From Acephala macrosclerotiorum (taxonomy: Eukaryota; Ascomycota; Leotiomycetes; Helotiales; Mollisiaceae): a stretch of 64,000 nucleotides of DNA. The position numbers were made by a program, and so were the translations under genes. Location: the NCBI GenBank assembly GCA_014904845.1, contig MU119210.1, positions 434,001-498,000 on the forward strand, in the 5' to 3' direction. The notes beneath the pieces are model-generated. The model made no database searches. It was given only the letters and a program-made list of their open reading frames with translations, and was not told the DNA's origin. Of this stretch, positions 55,001 to 64,000 are shown piece after piece (within the stretch, counting starts at the first letter, position 1; the number at the start of each line of letters is the position of its first letter).

Positions 55001-55282
55001 CGTGGAGGCGTGTACCTGAAAATGTGGGGTTTTCGCAGACTCTGTAGAATCACATCGTAATTGACATTGCCTCGAGACGCCTTGTTGCTGAAACAAGGGT
55101 TTACGCGCAAGTTGGGACGATGGGGAGTTGGAACGATGGTTTTTCAGATGGAAATAGCCTTCCTGTCGCAAACTCAAAAATCTTTCGACGTCGCTTCGGC
55201 TTTCCAACCTCATCAGTTCTTCCGCAAACACTACGCGTCCTCACGACATGCACCAAGCAGTTTTGAATACGATTCTACAGCT
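55001..55282. promoter_or_regulatory. Divergent promoter, dbr1 / snm1
   Basis: Only 282 bases separate the divergent starts of two RNA-processing genes. In the snm1 direction a frame is open upstream of the chosen ATG but without another ATG. Confidence 0.4.
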
Positions 55283-55843
55283 ATGGCATCTCCAGAATTA
55301 TCGGCGCGTCTGCGATATCTGAACGATTCGGCCCATCTCCTAGCGACGACAGCTCCAGAGACATCCAGGCATCTAATGTCGCGACATAATGCTCTGATAT
55401 TCGACAGCCAAACCGACCAGAGCGAAGCGCAAAAGAGGACGGCATGTGGAGCTTGCGGTACTATAATGTTAGCAGGTTGGGAGGGCACCTTGGAGAGTCG
55501 ATCTGAGCGACAAAGAGCTTCAAAGACTGAGAAGTCGACACATCGGCCAGTACAATCGAGAGTTATAGTATACGAGTGTGGAACATGTAGCAGGAAGACT
55601 CGGGAGCGTGTCAAATCTGCTCCTCCAATGAAGAGACGTACAGTGGCATCTTTGCTCTCCAAGCCAGCGGATCAAATGGATATGTCTGCAAGTCCTTCGA
55701 TAAATACCCCGTCCACAAGCTCTAGCAGCAAGAAACGTGCGAAGTCAAGGAAGGGCGGGCTGGCAGCTATACTGGCCCAGAAGAGCACAGCTAGTAGTTC
55801 TGGTTCTGGATTTGATCTGATGGACTTCATGAAGAAGGCATGA
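55283..55843 (+). CDS. snm1: RNase P/MRP subunit Snm1/Rpr2-like
   Basis: Single exon, 186 residues from the ATG at 55283. An N-terminal helical block (ARLRYLNDSAHLLATTAPET, SRHLMSRHNAL) is followed by two zinc-binding cysteine pairs, CGACG after KRTA and CGTC after VIVYE, in the order of the Rpr2/Snm1/Rpp21 family. The C-terminal half is basic and Ser-rich (KKRAKSRKGGLAAILAQKS) and ends FDLMDFMKKA, also found in fungal homologues. These proteins are subunits of RNase MRP (Snm1) or RNase P (Rpr2), which process rRNA and tRNA precursors. The N-terminal helical type and long tail favour Snm1, but Rpr2 is not excluded. Confidence 0.82.
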   Translation: MASPELSARLRYLNDSAHLLATTAPETSRHLMSRHNALIFDSQTDQSEAQKRTACGACGTIMLAGWEGTLESRSERQRASKTEKSTHRPVQSRVIVYECGTCSRKTRERVKSAPPMKRRTVASLLSKPADQMDMSASPSINTPSTSSSSKKRAKSRKGGLAAILAQKSTASSSGSGFDLMDFMKKA

Positions 55844-56156
55844 TTGCGGATTTCAGAAGGAGATTTTCAAGAAAAGCGGACCTCGAATAATGCACTCAGG
55901 AAGGCCTCTGAGACTTATGAGACTGAGAGTCCATGCATTTTGTAATGTGAAAAGCAACGCGCATAATGTCCGTAACTCAAAGTCCTTTAGGTACCTGAGC
56001 CTATCCCCTGGTTTATCTCCTACTGACCGACTGAAGAGGACAAGGCTTTCCCTTCACATGTCCTCAACCTCGATGGATTCAGAACCCCCGCAAAGAGTTA
56101 ATTCTGTGTGCCATCGCCGCTGGGAATACTGCCCATCCTTCCCTCCTTTCACTAAC
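55844..56156. terminator. Convergent 3' region, snm1 / secreted protein gene
   Basis: 313 bases between convergent coding ends. No explicit signal was identified. Confidence 0.3.
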
Positions 56157-57231
56157 TCAGCAACGCTCATCGGCATAATGAACGATGACATTATAGTTGT
56201 CGGTATCGAACTCCTGTCCACAGACTGCATCGTACCAACGCTTCCCATTCCACAACCGGGAAGGGCACGAATTGATGAGATCTTGGGCGTATGATGCAAT
56301 GTAGACACAGCTAGGTGTGATGTCATACCAATTCTGCTCCCAGTCAGCATGCGTCGGGCAAAAGAAGCAGGAGAGGGTTACATCGTTGCAGAGATAGATG
56401 CCGGCGTCGTAAGAACAGCTGATTCTGACGCAAGATCTCTTACCCACGTTGCAGAGGGCATTCACGTGTTGGAGATAGTAAATGCCATCTTCGATTGTGC
56501 TCACAGCGGCCCCAGTCCAACCTAAACATCAGAGTCCAAAGTTGGCATTTTTAATTCATCATCAAGAAGAGTCAAGGGTAAGGTCAAAGGCGTTGGAGAC
56601 TCAAGGTCAAGAGATGTTGACTTACCGAAGGGGTCCTTTGGGCAGCAATTCAGGTCGGCCTTTTTCACCAATTAGTTCAGAACTCTGTTATACATGTGTT
56701 GGCTACTGACCTTGTTGGCTGGTGCACGGGTAACGAGAGCAGTGTCATTCTTGAAATCGAGTTCAACGTCGGGGTGCTCCTTAGAGAATTGTTCGAATAT
56801 TTGCTAGACATTGTCAATTTCGATGCCAAATGAAGAGCTGCAAATTGTTCCAAGGTTGTGGAACAGACTTTACCTCCATGGTACCGTATACTACGACGAG
56901 TTAGCATGATGTTTTCTGCAAAGAACAAGTGGCCAAGAGCATGAAGCACTGCTTGTGGAACTTAATACAACATTATCGAGAGCAGACACAGAGAGGGTTG
57001 CTTACGCTCAACTTCGACGCCGAAAATTGTGCCGTTAACTCCCAAAATGCCTTCTGTGTATCCTTCATACTTTGTCATGCCGAAGGGGGCTGCAGCTAAG
57101 ACGATTTTAACACTAAGGGCCTAGGAGAGGTTTCCATCAGGTTCGAGTCACGGCGTAAATGTCAAGGAGATGCTTACAAGGAGGAGAGCGAGGAAGAGTG
57201 TGATGAATTGTGGGGTAATTGAGAGAGCCAT
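56157..57231 (-). CDS. Secreted cysteine-rich protein, unknown role
   Basis: Six exons, 57231-57178, 57120-57006, 56890-56874, 56803-56711, 56659-56626 and 56521-56157, join in frame to 225 residues; introns 51-115 nt. The N-terminus is a signal peptide (MALSITPQFITLFLALLLAL...VLAAAPF). The middle (YGTMEQIFEQFSKEHPDVEL, VTRAPANKADLNCCPKDPFG) is followed by a cysteine-rich domain of about 120 residues: IEDGIYYLQHVNALCNVGKR, SCVRISCSYDAGIYLCND, then PSRLWNGKRWYDAVCGQEFD and TDNYNVIVHYADERC at the end. At least eight cysteines suggest disulphides. The pattern matches a family of small secreted fungal proteins without known function. A 17-nt third exon makes automated prediction error-prone. A role on a host or substrate is a guess. 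Confidence 0.78.
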
Positions 57232-57967
57232 GGCTAGCACTTCTATGGTTGTGGATGAAAAGAAGTTGTATTGAAGACGAAGTGAGTTTAGATTTGCAAG
57301 AGGTTGTTGAAGTTGAGTGTAGATGGAGGTTTGAGGATGCGGTGTGGGTAGAGAAGGTTAAGCTTTGAGAAGGAAGAGGTATCAAAATTCACCACTCTCC
57401 TTGCGCCTCCAAGGCATTGCACGAAAGTGCTACTTAATGAAGTCAAAATAGTCCAGTGTTTGCCTCCTTTAGCATGCTCGAATGCTGCATAAAGTAGATC
57501 TGTGAGGAAGAAAAGAAGAGTGTATTGAGAAGTTGGCACCAGGTGAAGCCTATGCCAAAGGATTTCAGTCCGTCGCCTTTTTAGAATCTCAATATACGAC
57601 TTCCAACGAAATTCCACATCTATGCATTACCCCCACTGTGTAGGACCGTTGCACCTATATTGTCCCTTATCTGTCCTGGTTTGACCCTTCCTCGGGCCTC
57701 GAACCCAGCTGAGCCAGCTCAACATTTAACTCTTCTTACAAATGCCAACAAGGTGCTTGCTACGAAGGAATTTACCTTGAAGGTGCATATTGACTCTACT
57801 TTATTCTTAGACAGGGTAATTAAGTAGGCAAGCTATCAACTGAACTGACTTCCTCGAAGAGGTACTCAGCAACGCCCATGTCTCGTGATATCCTTTCGGG
57901 AAGACCAAAAACATACAGCCATCATACATTCTCCCTGACATTCCATCCATTACGTAGAACCTCTCTC
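57232..57967. other. Intergenic region
   Basis: 736 bases between the start of the secreted protein gene and the 3' end of the next minus-strand gene. It should contain the promoter of the secreted protein gene. No other feature was recognised. Confidence 0.5.
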
Positions 57968-60487
57968 TCAGAATCTGAAACGCTCTGCCTCAACAACCTG
58001 CTTAAGACAAGTCCATGATATGACAATTCGACCGCCTTGCTGGCGCAGCATGCCTGGCTCGAAATCTTGCACCATCTTGAAAAGTCCATCCTTCTTGTAG
58101 AGCGAGTACTTGGTACCCTCGTACTCGAAGCCCTCCTACAGTTCAAAATGTTAGCATTGCTTCCTATTCTCAAGGATTAGTGCTCTAGAGTCGACTTACC
58201 TGAATTGATTGACCATCAACTTTGACTTCGGGAAACTGAACGATACGATAACGCTCAAATTTGAGGCCCTCGTAAGGTCCCTTGCCAGAAACTGTGGGGG
58301 GGGGTTTCTCCGTGTACATGCCAGCGTTTGGGGGGTCGGCCGGAATCTTGTGGAAACTCTTGCCAAACGAAGAACCGGAGTCGATTCGGACAGGGGCCGG
58401 ATCTGTGTGGGCATTGAGTAGACCGGAGACTCGTGCAATCTCCGCATTCTTCGTTTGAATGATGGCTTCCTTTTCTACCTTGTAGGCGTCAAACTTCTCG
58501 GACAATTGTCGAAGCTCCTCCACTTTCTTCGCGACCAGAGCCACCTTTTCCTTCTGGACACTCTCGAGATTAGTGATTTTCTTCTTGAATCCCGAGACAT
58601 CATGTTCATCCCTCAGATGAGTTGCCTTCTCGCGGTTACTGATGTTGTTCTCTCGGCGCATAAGTTCTGTACTTTGTCTCTTGATCTCTGTCTCTTGCTC
58701 GTCGAGTTCGGCCTTGCGCTTCTTTGAAGATTCCTCGAATGATTTGAGTCGTCGCTTGTCTTCGCTAGCAAGATCAGTCTCCCACTGCTTCAGAGATATC
58801 TCTAACTTCTTCAGGCGACGCTCCATCTCCTTGAGCTCCTGATCCTTGGCATCCATCTGCTTGCTACGAGCATTTGCATCGACTTCCTTTGCCTTTGCTG
58901 AGTGTTCCACGTTGGCCAGGTCTTCGGCAAGCTTGTTATGATCCTCCAAGCTCTCATTCAAGGACTTTTCTCGCTCGATGAGCTCTGCCTTGTAACGAGT
59001 GAGCTCTGCGTGCCGGTTTTGAAGAGCCTCCTCGCGCTTCTCTGTCTCAAATTTCAGTGATCTGCTAGCCTTCTCAAAGTCCCGAAGGGCGCGGGACATT
59101 CCATCGTCTTCCACAGCGCCGAGGACGACTTGAAGAGGTTTCGCAGGGAATGCGTTGGCGCCAGACTGCTCGCTAGTTTCGTCAGATGTGAATGTCCCAT
59201 CAAACTCAGGACATTCTAGCTCAGCCAATTCAACCTTGATGTAATCCTTAGTCTCCTCAGGAGTGTCGTATTGATATTCCAACGAGAAGGCAATGTCGTC
59301 ATAATCGACCGCCATTTTCGGAAGGAGCAATCCACACTGTAGCTTAATTTCGTCCTCATGTAAGCGGAAGCGGACATGACCATTGCTCATAAATGCGTAG
59401 ACACTAGCAAGATGGCCGTGGTGTCGGTGGTTGCCAACTCGAATGTCCTTGATGGGCTCAGCTCCTCGGCTTTGCTTGGTAATTGTTCGGACCGGTCTTC
59501 CTTCGTGCTTCGCTGCAAGATATTCGAGGATGAGATCTCTCTTCGTCTCCTTGGTGGCCTGGTCTAGATCGCCTAAAGCACGATTAGCATGTTCCAGGAG
59601 TGTTGGGACATTCATGTGGATTAGAAACGAAAGCCGACAACACGAAGGAGACAGTGTCATGAAACATACCAGTGAAGTGCTGGGTAATCTCAAGCTTGAC
59701 TTCGACCTTCTCTAATGCCAAATATGGATCTCCCTTCGGATCGAATCGGAACTCAATCGGCCAAACCTTTGCGACAACCTCTGGTGCTGTCTTTGCCTTC
59801 TTTGCTCGCACCACAAGGGTATCTCCACCTGTTGCCAGCGTAGATTAGTACACGTTTTAGGACCTGAAAACTGTCCCAGAGCCACTGGAACATTCTGATT
59901 CTCACGAAGGTAGGCAAGAAAATATGGGAGACTTACCATTGACGTTGGCCCACACTGGAACATCGGACCAGTTGGTATGATGCCCAACATGAATATCCTC
60001 CTCATACTTCCAAGATCCGGTGTCTTTATGCTGCTTTTTGGGTTGGGGTTGACGCGTAGCACTGAGCTCTTCATCACTGATCGTAATGTCTCGGTCGGCC
60101 TGAGTTCTTTTGACGCCGGGAGGAGTTTCCATCGAAACTGGCATTGAAGCTGAAACGGATCGGTGTAGAGGGGTAGTGCCTTTCTCAATGGGTGTGGTCT
60201 TCGAGGCTCTTCCTTCTTTATTTGGCGTGCTGGGGATCACCCTGAGGCCGTTTTGGGCAGGGCTAGCTGAGACCGATCTACCTTTCTTGGGAAGGGGCGA
60301 ACCGTTTCGATCAACGAGAGTGTGTTGTCTTTGCTTTGGGGGCGTAGGTAAATCACCCGCGGCGGCTGGGACTTTGGGAGCAGGCACCATGTATGACATG
60401 TAAGACTTGTTGTTGAAGAGAGAGGGAGCACGCAATGAGAATCAGAGAGGTAACCTACTTCACGTTGATCTTGCGTAGTTCAGACAT
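57968..60487 (-). CDS. Large coiled-coil protein, unknown family
   Basis: Five exons, 60487-60464, 60405-59937, 59828-59670, 59572-58200 and 58135-57968, join in frame to 730 residues; introns 58, 108, 97 and 64 nt. The N-terminal 150 residues are disordered with a Lys/Arg-rich PPKQRQHTLVDRNGSPLPKK stretch. Next comes a folded region of about 250 residues (DIHVGHHTNWSDVPVWANVN, WPIEFRFDPKGDPYLALEKV, GNHRHHGHLASVYAFMSNGH, MAVDYDDIAFSLEYQYDTPE). A long coiled coil follows (about residues 370-600; ELKEMERRLKKLEISLKQWE, EEALQNRHAELTRYKAELIE). The C-terminal 100 residues hold a second small domain (GLKFERYRIVQFPEVKVDGQ and YSLYKKDGLFKMVQDFEPGM). The first junction needs a GTGAAG donor, so the first eight residues are less sure. 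No named family recognised. Confidence 0.75.
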
Positions 60488-60987
60488 TTTGTCGCGTCGA
60501 CTGCTGTAGCCAGCTTCGAGAAGGGGAATGTATTGAAAAAGCTCAGCAGCTCAGAAGCTCAGCAAGGTTTGATGTGTAGTGCAGTGCAAGTGGATTGTGT
60601 TGTTGAGAGATCGTGTTGTTTAGAAAATATATCTGTAAACGAGACTAAAAGCACGCTGCAGCTCGACTTCGACCAAGGACAGTGGATGACGAGCGGGACG
60701 CGTCAATGTACAACTCTTCGTGGGTCTTTTAAAGCTGCTGCTTGATTCCAACTATGCTGGCGCCAAAGAAGCAACTTCTGGGATCGAAGAGTACCTACAA
60801 GGTCCTTGGGTTAAGAAGTATTGTTGCAAGTACTACTGTAGCACCTTCAAGGATTCCCGCAGCAAAGATACTAAAACTCAAAAGGCAATCTGAATGCATT
60901 CGAAGACGCTGCAAGTTGAAAATTCCCTACGATAAGTCCCTGAACGCCTGAACGTAATCCATCCAAACTCCTCTATAGACAACCGTC
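60488..60987. other. Intergenic region
   Basis: 500 bases between the coiled-coil gene start and the vps24 3' end. No feature was recognised. Confidence 0.45.
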
Positions 60988-61725
60988 TCAACTCTTTAGT
61001 GCTTCCAGCCGACCACGCATCTGGTCTAACATAGCTTCTGCATCTTCCTCGTCCTCGTCTTCAGCCACAGGTTCTTGCTGTACTGGTGTAGGTGTCGTTG
61101 GTGTAGCCCCCACCTTCGACATCTTGTCTGATAGAATCTCCCCAAGCACCTTATCGACCTCGGACTCTGCTTCTTCATCTTCCTCCTCCAACTCATCGGG
61201 CAGACTATCTCCCACCATCTCCTCAATGATGCCAGCTTTCATCAGCTCTTGACTTAGTTCTCGCATCGTCCCCGTCAATTCCGGTAACCGGACAAGCGTA
61301 TTGACATCCTTCATGATTCCCACGCTTGACCGGATGCTTCCCTCAATCTTCCGCACCGCAAATGCCTCTGTGACCTGCATCGATACACTGTTCAGCTGCG
61401 CCTTCGATGTGACTAGTCTATTATGCTGTCTCCTCGTCCGTACCAGCTCTCTAGCAAAGACTCGAATATCCTTCTCTGCCTGCTTGGCTTGGGCGGGATT
61501 CCGCTGCGCTCGACGGTTTGTCTGGATGATGAGGGTTCGAGCCTTGTTCTCTGCCAGTTTCATGTTCGCAATATCACGATCGAGCTTCCGTGTATTCTGG
61601 CGTATGAGCTGGTTGCACTTCCTGACCTGAACATTGAATTAGTCGTGCTGCCTTGAGCGCGGGGCAGTGATACTAACTTGTGCCTGCGGGTCCGGCTTCA
61701 CGAACAGGGATTTGAGAGTCTCCAT
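60988..61725 (-). CDS. vps24: ESCRT-III subunit Vps24 (CHMP3)
   Basis: Two exons, 61725-61678 and 61626-60988, 51-nt intron, 228 residues. The Snf7-fold signature is clear: METLKSLFVKPDPQAQVRKC, NQLIRQNTRKLDRDIANMK, FARELVRTRRQHNRL, LNSVSMQVTEAFAVRKIEGS, then SSVGIMKDVNTLVRLPELTG and TMRELSQELMKAGIIEEMV. The C-terminus is acidic and ends in a MIT-interacting motif (EAMLDQMRGRLEALKS) that would recruit Vps4. Vps24 caps Snf7 filaments during multivesicular-body formation. KPDP at the N-terminus and the helix-1 basic residues are as expected. Confidence 0.94.
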
Positions 61726-62274
61726 CTTGGATTGTAGGCTCGCAGAAACAATTCCTTGCTGCAGTTTCCAGCCTAAGACTTCTCAATAGAGCGGTCTGCG
61801 ATGTGAGAGTTGTGGTTGTCGTGGGTTTCAAGGCGGTAGGCTTGTCCTTGGCTCGACTAATCGGACTGACGTTGGGCTCAGGCCATGAGCCGCAAAACGT
61901 GGGGTCAAGAAGACATTGACTTCGAAAGCATTGGGGTAAATTGAATATATTCACTTTCTCTGGATCATAATCATAAACTCATCTTGACTGTCGAATGGCA
62001 GCTTCGATCTGAATTATTTGACATAATTTTCGTCCCTTTGCAAGGTTGTTTGACCGCCTTCATTGCTGAGCTTCTTCCCTTTTCTCGGGGTTTCCAACAG
62101 CCTTGCTGCACTGGTGCTTGTTTCCTCGCCGTATTCTGCAGCTCCCGCGCACCAAACTTCTTCCATCAACCCAAACAAATTCTACATCCCACCACCATCT
62201 CTCCACGCTCTTCAACAAACCAAATTGCACCTCTTTCCTTGCCGACTCTTGATCCTTCATCACCAGTCTCAATC
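61726..62274. promoter_or_regulatory. Divergent promoter, vps24 / wos2
   Basis: 549 bases between divergent start codons. No particular site is claimed. Confidence 0.4.
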
Positions 62275-63089
62275 ATGGCCGCAACTCCAGAAGGTAAGCT
62301 TCTCCCAACTGCACGGAAGCTATTCAGCTCCGTAGGCTTCAGCCTATCGCTGAAGAAGCAAACCAGCCACCAATGCCTTCGCAGAGCTCCTCTAGACTAC
62401 AGCACAGAGAAATAACTAATATCTTTGACAGTCCTTTGGGCTCAGCGATCCAGCAAGACCGACGAAGCCAAGAACTTCATCTACCTGACCATCTCCGTAC
62501 CTGACGTTCAGCCATCGAACCTGAAGCTCCAGCTCAAGCCACAAGGACTCACCTTCTCTGGTCACTCCGATTCCCTGAAGAGAGATTACCATGTCGAGCT
62601 TGAGTTCTACGCCGAGATTGACGAAAAGGAGAGCAAGATTAACCACACTGCCAAGAATGTCGAGATGGTTCTGCGGAAGAAGGAGCTGAAGGAGGAGTTC
62701 TGGCCAAGACTCTTGAAGGATGCGAAGAAGGTCCATTTCTTGAAGACCGACTTCGACAAGTGGGTTGATGAGGATGAGCAAAACGAGGCTCCAGAAGACG
62801 ACCTAGGTAAGTAGCAATGAGCAAAGAATACGGGCACAAGCTGATATCTGTTGTAGGAGGCATGGGCGGAATGGGTGGTATGCCTGGTATGGGTGATATG
62901 AGCTCAATGATGGGCGGTGGAGGCGACTTCGGTGGCATCGACTTCTCTAAACTTGGTGGTGGAGCTGACGCTGGTGAGGAGGAGGCTGACGATGATGATG
63001 ACGATGACGACGAGATGCCAGAGCTTGAGGAGGCCGATGAGAAAGAGGGCGAGGCTTCTTCTTCCAAGAAGATCGAGGAGGTCAATTAG
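62275..63089 (+). CDS. wos2: Hsp90 co-chaperone p23 (Sba1/Wos2)
   Basis: Three exons, 62275-62293, 62432-62806 and 62857-63089; introns 138 and 50 nt; 208 residues. The CS domain (residues 7-115) shows the p23 signature: VLWAQRSSKTDEAKNFIYLT, then VPDVQPSNLKLQLKPQGLTF, then EMVLRKKELKEEFWPRLLKD, and KVHFLKTDFDKWVDEDEQ. A Gly/Met-rich linker (MGGMGGMPGMGDMSSMMGGG) follows, then a strongly acidic tail ending KKIEEVN. p23 binds the ATP-bound N-domain of Hsp90 and slows ATP turnover. Confidence 0.94.
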
Positions 63090-63557
63090 ATTTCGCTGGG
63101 CTACAGAGGCGCAGACAAGATTGGAGGTCTTCTGGTCAGTTATTTCAAGCGTCTCGGATGGTCACTCAGATCTTTTCGTTTGGGCTCATCAATTGATGGC
63201 TCGATCTTCTTTGGCTTTGCATGGGGGTGTTGAATACCTTTGCAGAAAGATAAAAGCAATACTGGACGTCTCCAATTGATTTTCGTGCGTTCCTGAATTT
63301 TGTAAACTTGTCATGCGGTGCCATTTTTTTCAATCGGGCTCGAGCTCCGCAGGCTGATCTAATCCGTATCACTGCATTCATCCCAAGTGCATGGAATTTA
63401 CATGTGCTCAGCATTCTAGTCATCTGTTGCGGGGAAGTCCCAATATCTACCTACTTAAGCTCCTTCATTTATCCTCCATCTGTCCTCCTTCAACTCTGCA
63501 ATACAAGGTTCAACTCGATCTTCCAGCGTCTAGACTTCAAGCAAGACCCGATCAAAC
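63090..63557. other. Intergenic region
   Basis: 468 bases between same-strand genes. No feature was recognised. Confidence 0.45.
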
Positions 63558-63872
63558 ATGAGAGCTTCAACTACACACAGAAGAGTAAGCGCTCAGCTTC
63601 TTAAGGCTAGTTCGACATCGAATATACATTTCGCACGTTTCCAATCATCGCAAGCAACGTCAACCACGCAAGACCAAACACAAGAGCAATACACCGCCAC
63701 CGACGCTGCAAACTTCTCCCGCCTCGGCGCCAGCATCACAGCCCTGCCTCCCGATGAGCACTACAAGCTTCCCATTCTCTCCAACACTCCAACACCGCCT
63801 CGATTCGATCACGTGTCAAACAAACCCAAAATCGAAGCCAACGATGGTGCGGGATCTGAATCTCACCGTTGA
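63558..63872 (+). CDS. Small protein with mitochondrial-type N-terminus
   Basis: Single exon, 104 residues, ATG at 63558. The N-terminus is basic and hydroxylated without acidic residues (MRASTTHRRVSAQLLKASST...HFARFQSSQ), as in mitochondrial presequences. The rest (YTATDAANFSRLGASITALP, DEHYKLPILSNTPTPPRFDH) is polar and ends GAGSESHR. I do not recognise the family. A GTAAGC immediately after the eighth codon could be a splice donor, so the start of the mature reading is uncertain. Confidence 0.55.
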   Translation: MRASTTHRRVSAQLLKASSTSNIHFARFQSSQATSTTQDQTQEQYTATDAANFSRLGASITALPPDEHYKLPILSNTPTPPRFDHVSNKPKIEANDGAGSESHR

Positions 63873-64000
63873 TTGCATGGGATACGATGCCGGTGCCGGC
63901 AGGGCTAGGGATGGAGGATAGACGTACGCTTGCGGTAAGGGCTGAGTAAGCAAACTTTTCGATAATAGGTGATTTTCAGATACTAATTAGTGATAAGCTA

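Noticed and set aside
1..64000. CRISPR arrays, bacterial operons, secondary-metabolite cluster
   Set aside because: No regularly spaced repeats, no prokaryotic gene organisation, and no polyketide, peptide or terpene synthase was seen.

Overview
This window is chromosomal DNA of a filamentous ascomycete (Pezizomycotina; the gene content would fit a Leotiomycete, but that rank is inference). The evidence is eukaryotic gene structure throughout: GT-AG introns of about 45-110 nt, often with a CTAAC/CTAAT-like branch site, plus fungal marker genes (DASH subunit Dad1, Pho81/NUC-2, Rho4, Sen54, fungal OMP decarboxylase). Exon coordinates were worked out by eye from splice consensus, frame continuity and family similarity; there is no transcript evidence.

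The window has two parts. Positions 1 to about 22 kb are gene-poor and accessory. They hold a small TA-flanked MITE (738-934), a SET-domain gene, a decayed gene (5.4-6.3 kb), a tautomerase gene cut in two by a 4,085-bp terminal-inverted-repeat element (8022-12106), and a graveyard of Clr5-like/C2H2/ankyrin genes (13.5-21.7 kb) whose in-frame stops look like C-to-T changes, as expected from RIP or similar decay. Two tRNA-Leu-like sequences with lost 5' ends lie at 15.8 and 16.4 kb. Positions 22.5-64 kb are a dense housekeeping block: sen54, an uncharacterised nuclear-type protein with a duplicated domain, an arrestin-like gene, a cyclophilin, lcb3, rho4, dad1, pyrG next to an NCS1 uracil-type permease, a gutted PTR2 peptide transporter, a coiled-coil protein, zpr1, pho81, dbr1, snm1, a secreted cysteine-rich protein, vps24 and the p23 co-chaperone.

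The outstanding observation is the element at 8022-12106. It has about 28-bp terminal inverted repeats beginning CAG, sits in a duplicated TA, and has landed exactly at the first codon of exon 2 of a malonate-semialdehyde-decarboxylase-like tautomerase. Its only cargo is an intact six-exon NLR-type gene (patatin / NB-ARC / TPR, 976 residues). No transposase is present. It therefore looks like a non-autonomous DNA transposon whose cargo is a fungal immune-type receptor, a possible vehicle for NLR dispersal much smaller than the giant Starship elements.

Other functional links: pyrG and a uracil/allantoin-type permease are divergently arranged; Dbr1 and an RNase MRP-type Snm1 protein share a 282-bp divergent promoter; rho4/lcb3 and vps24/wos2 are further divergent pairs.
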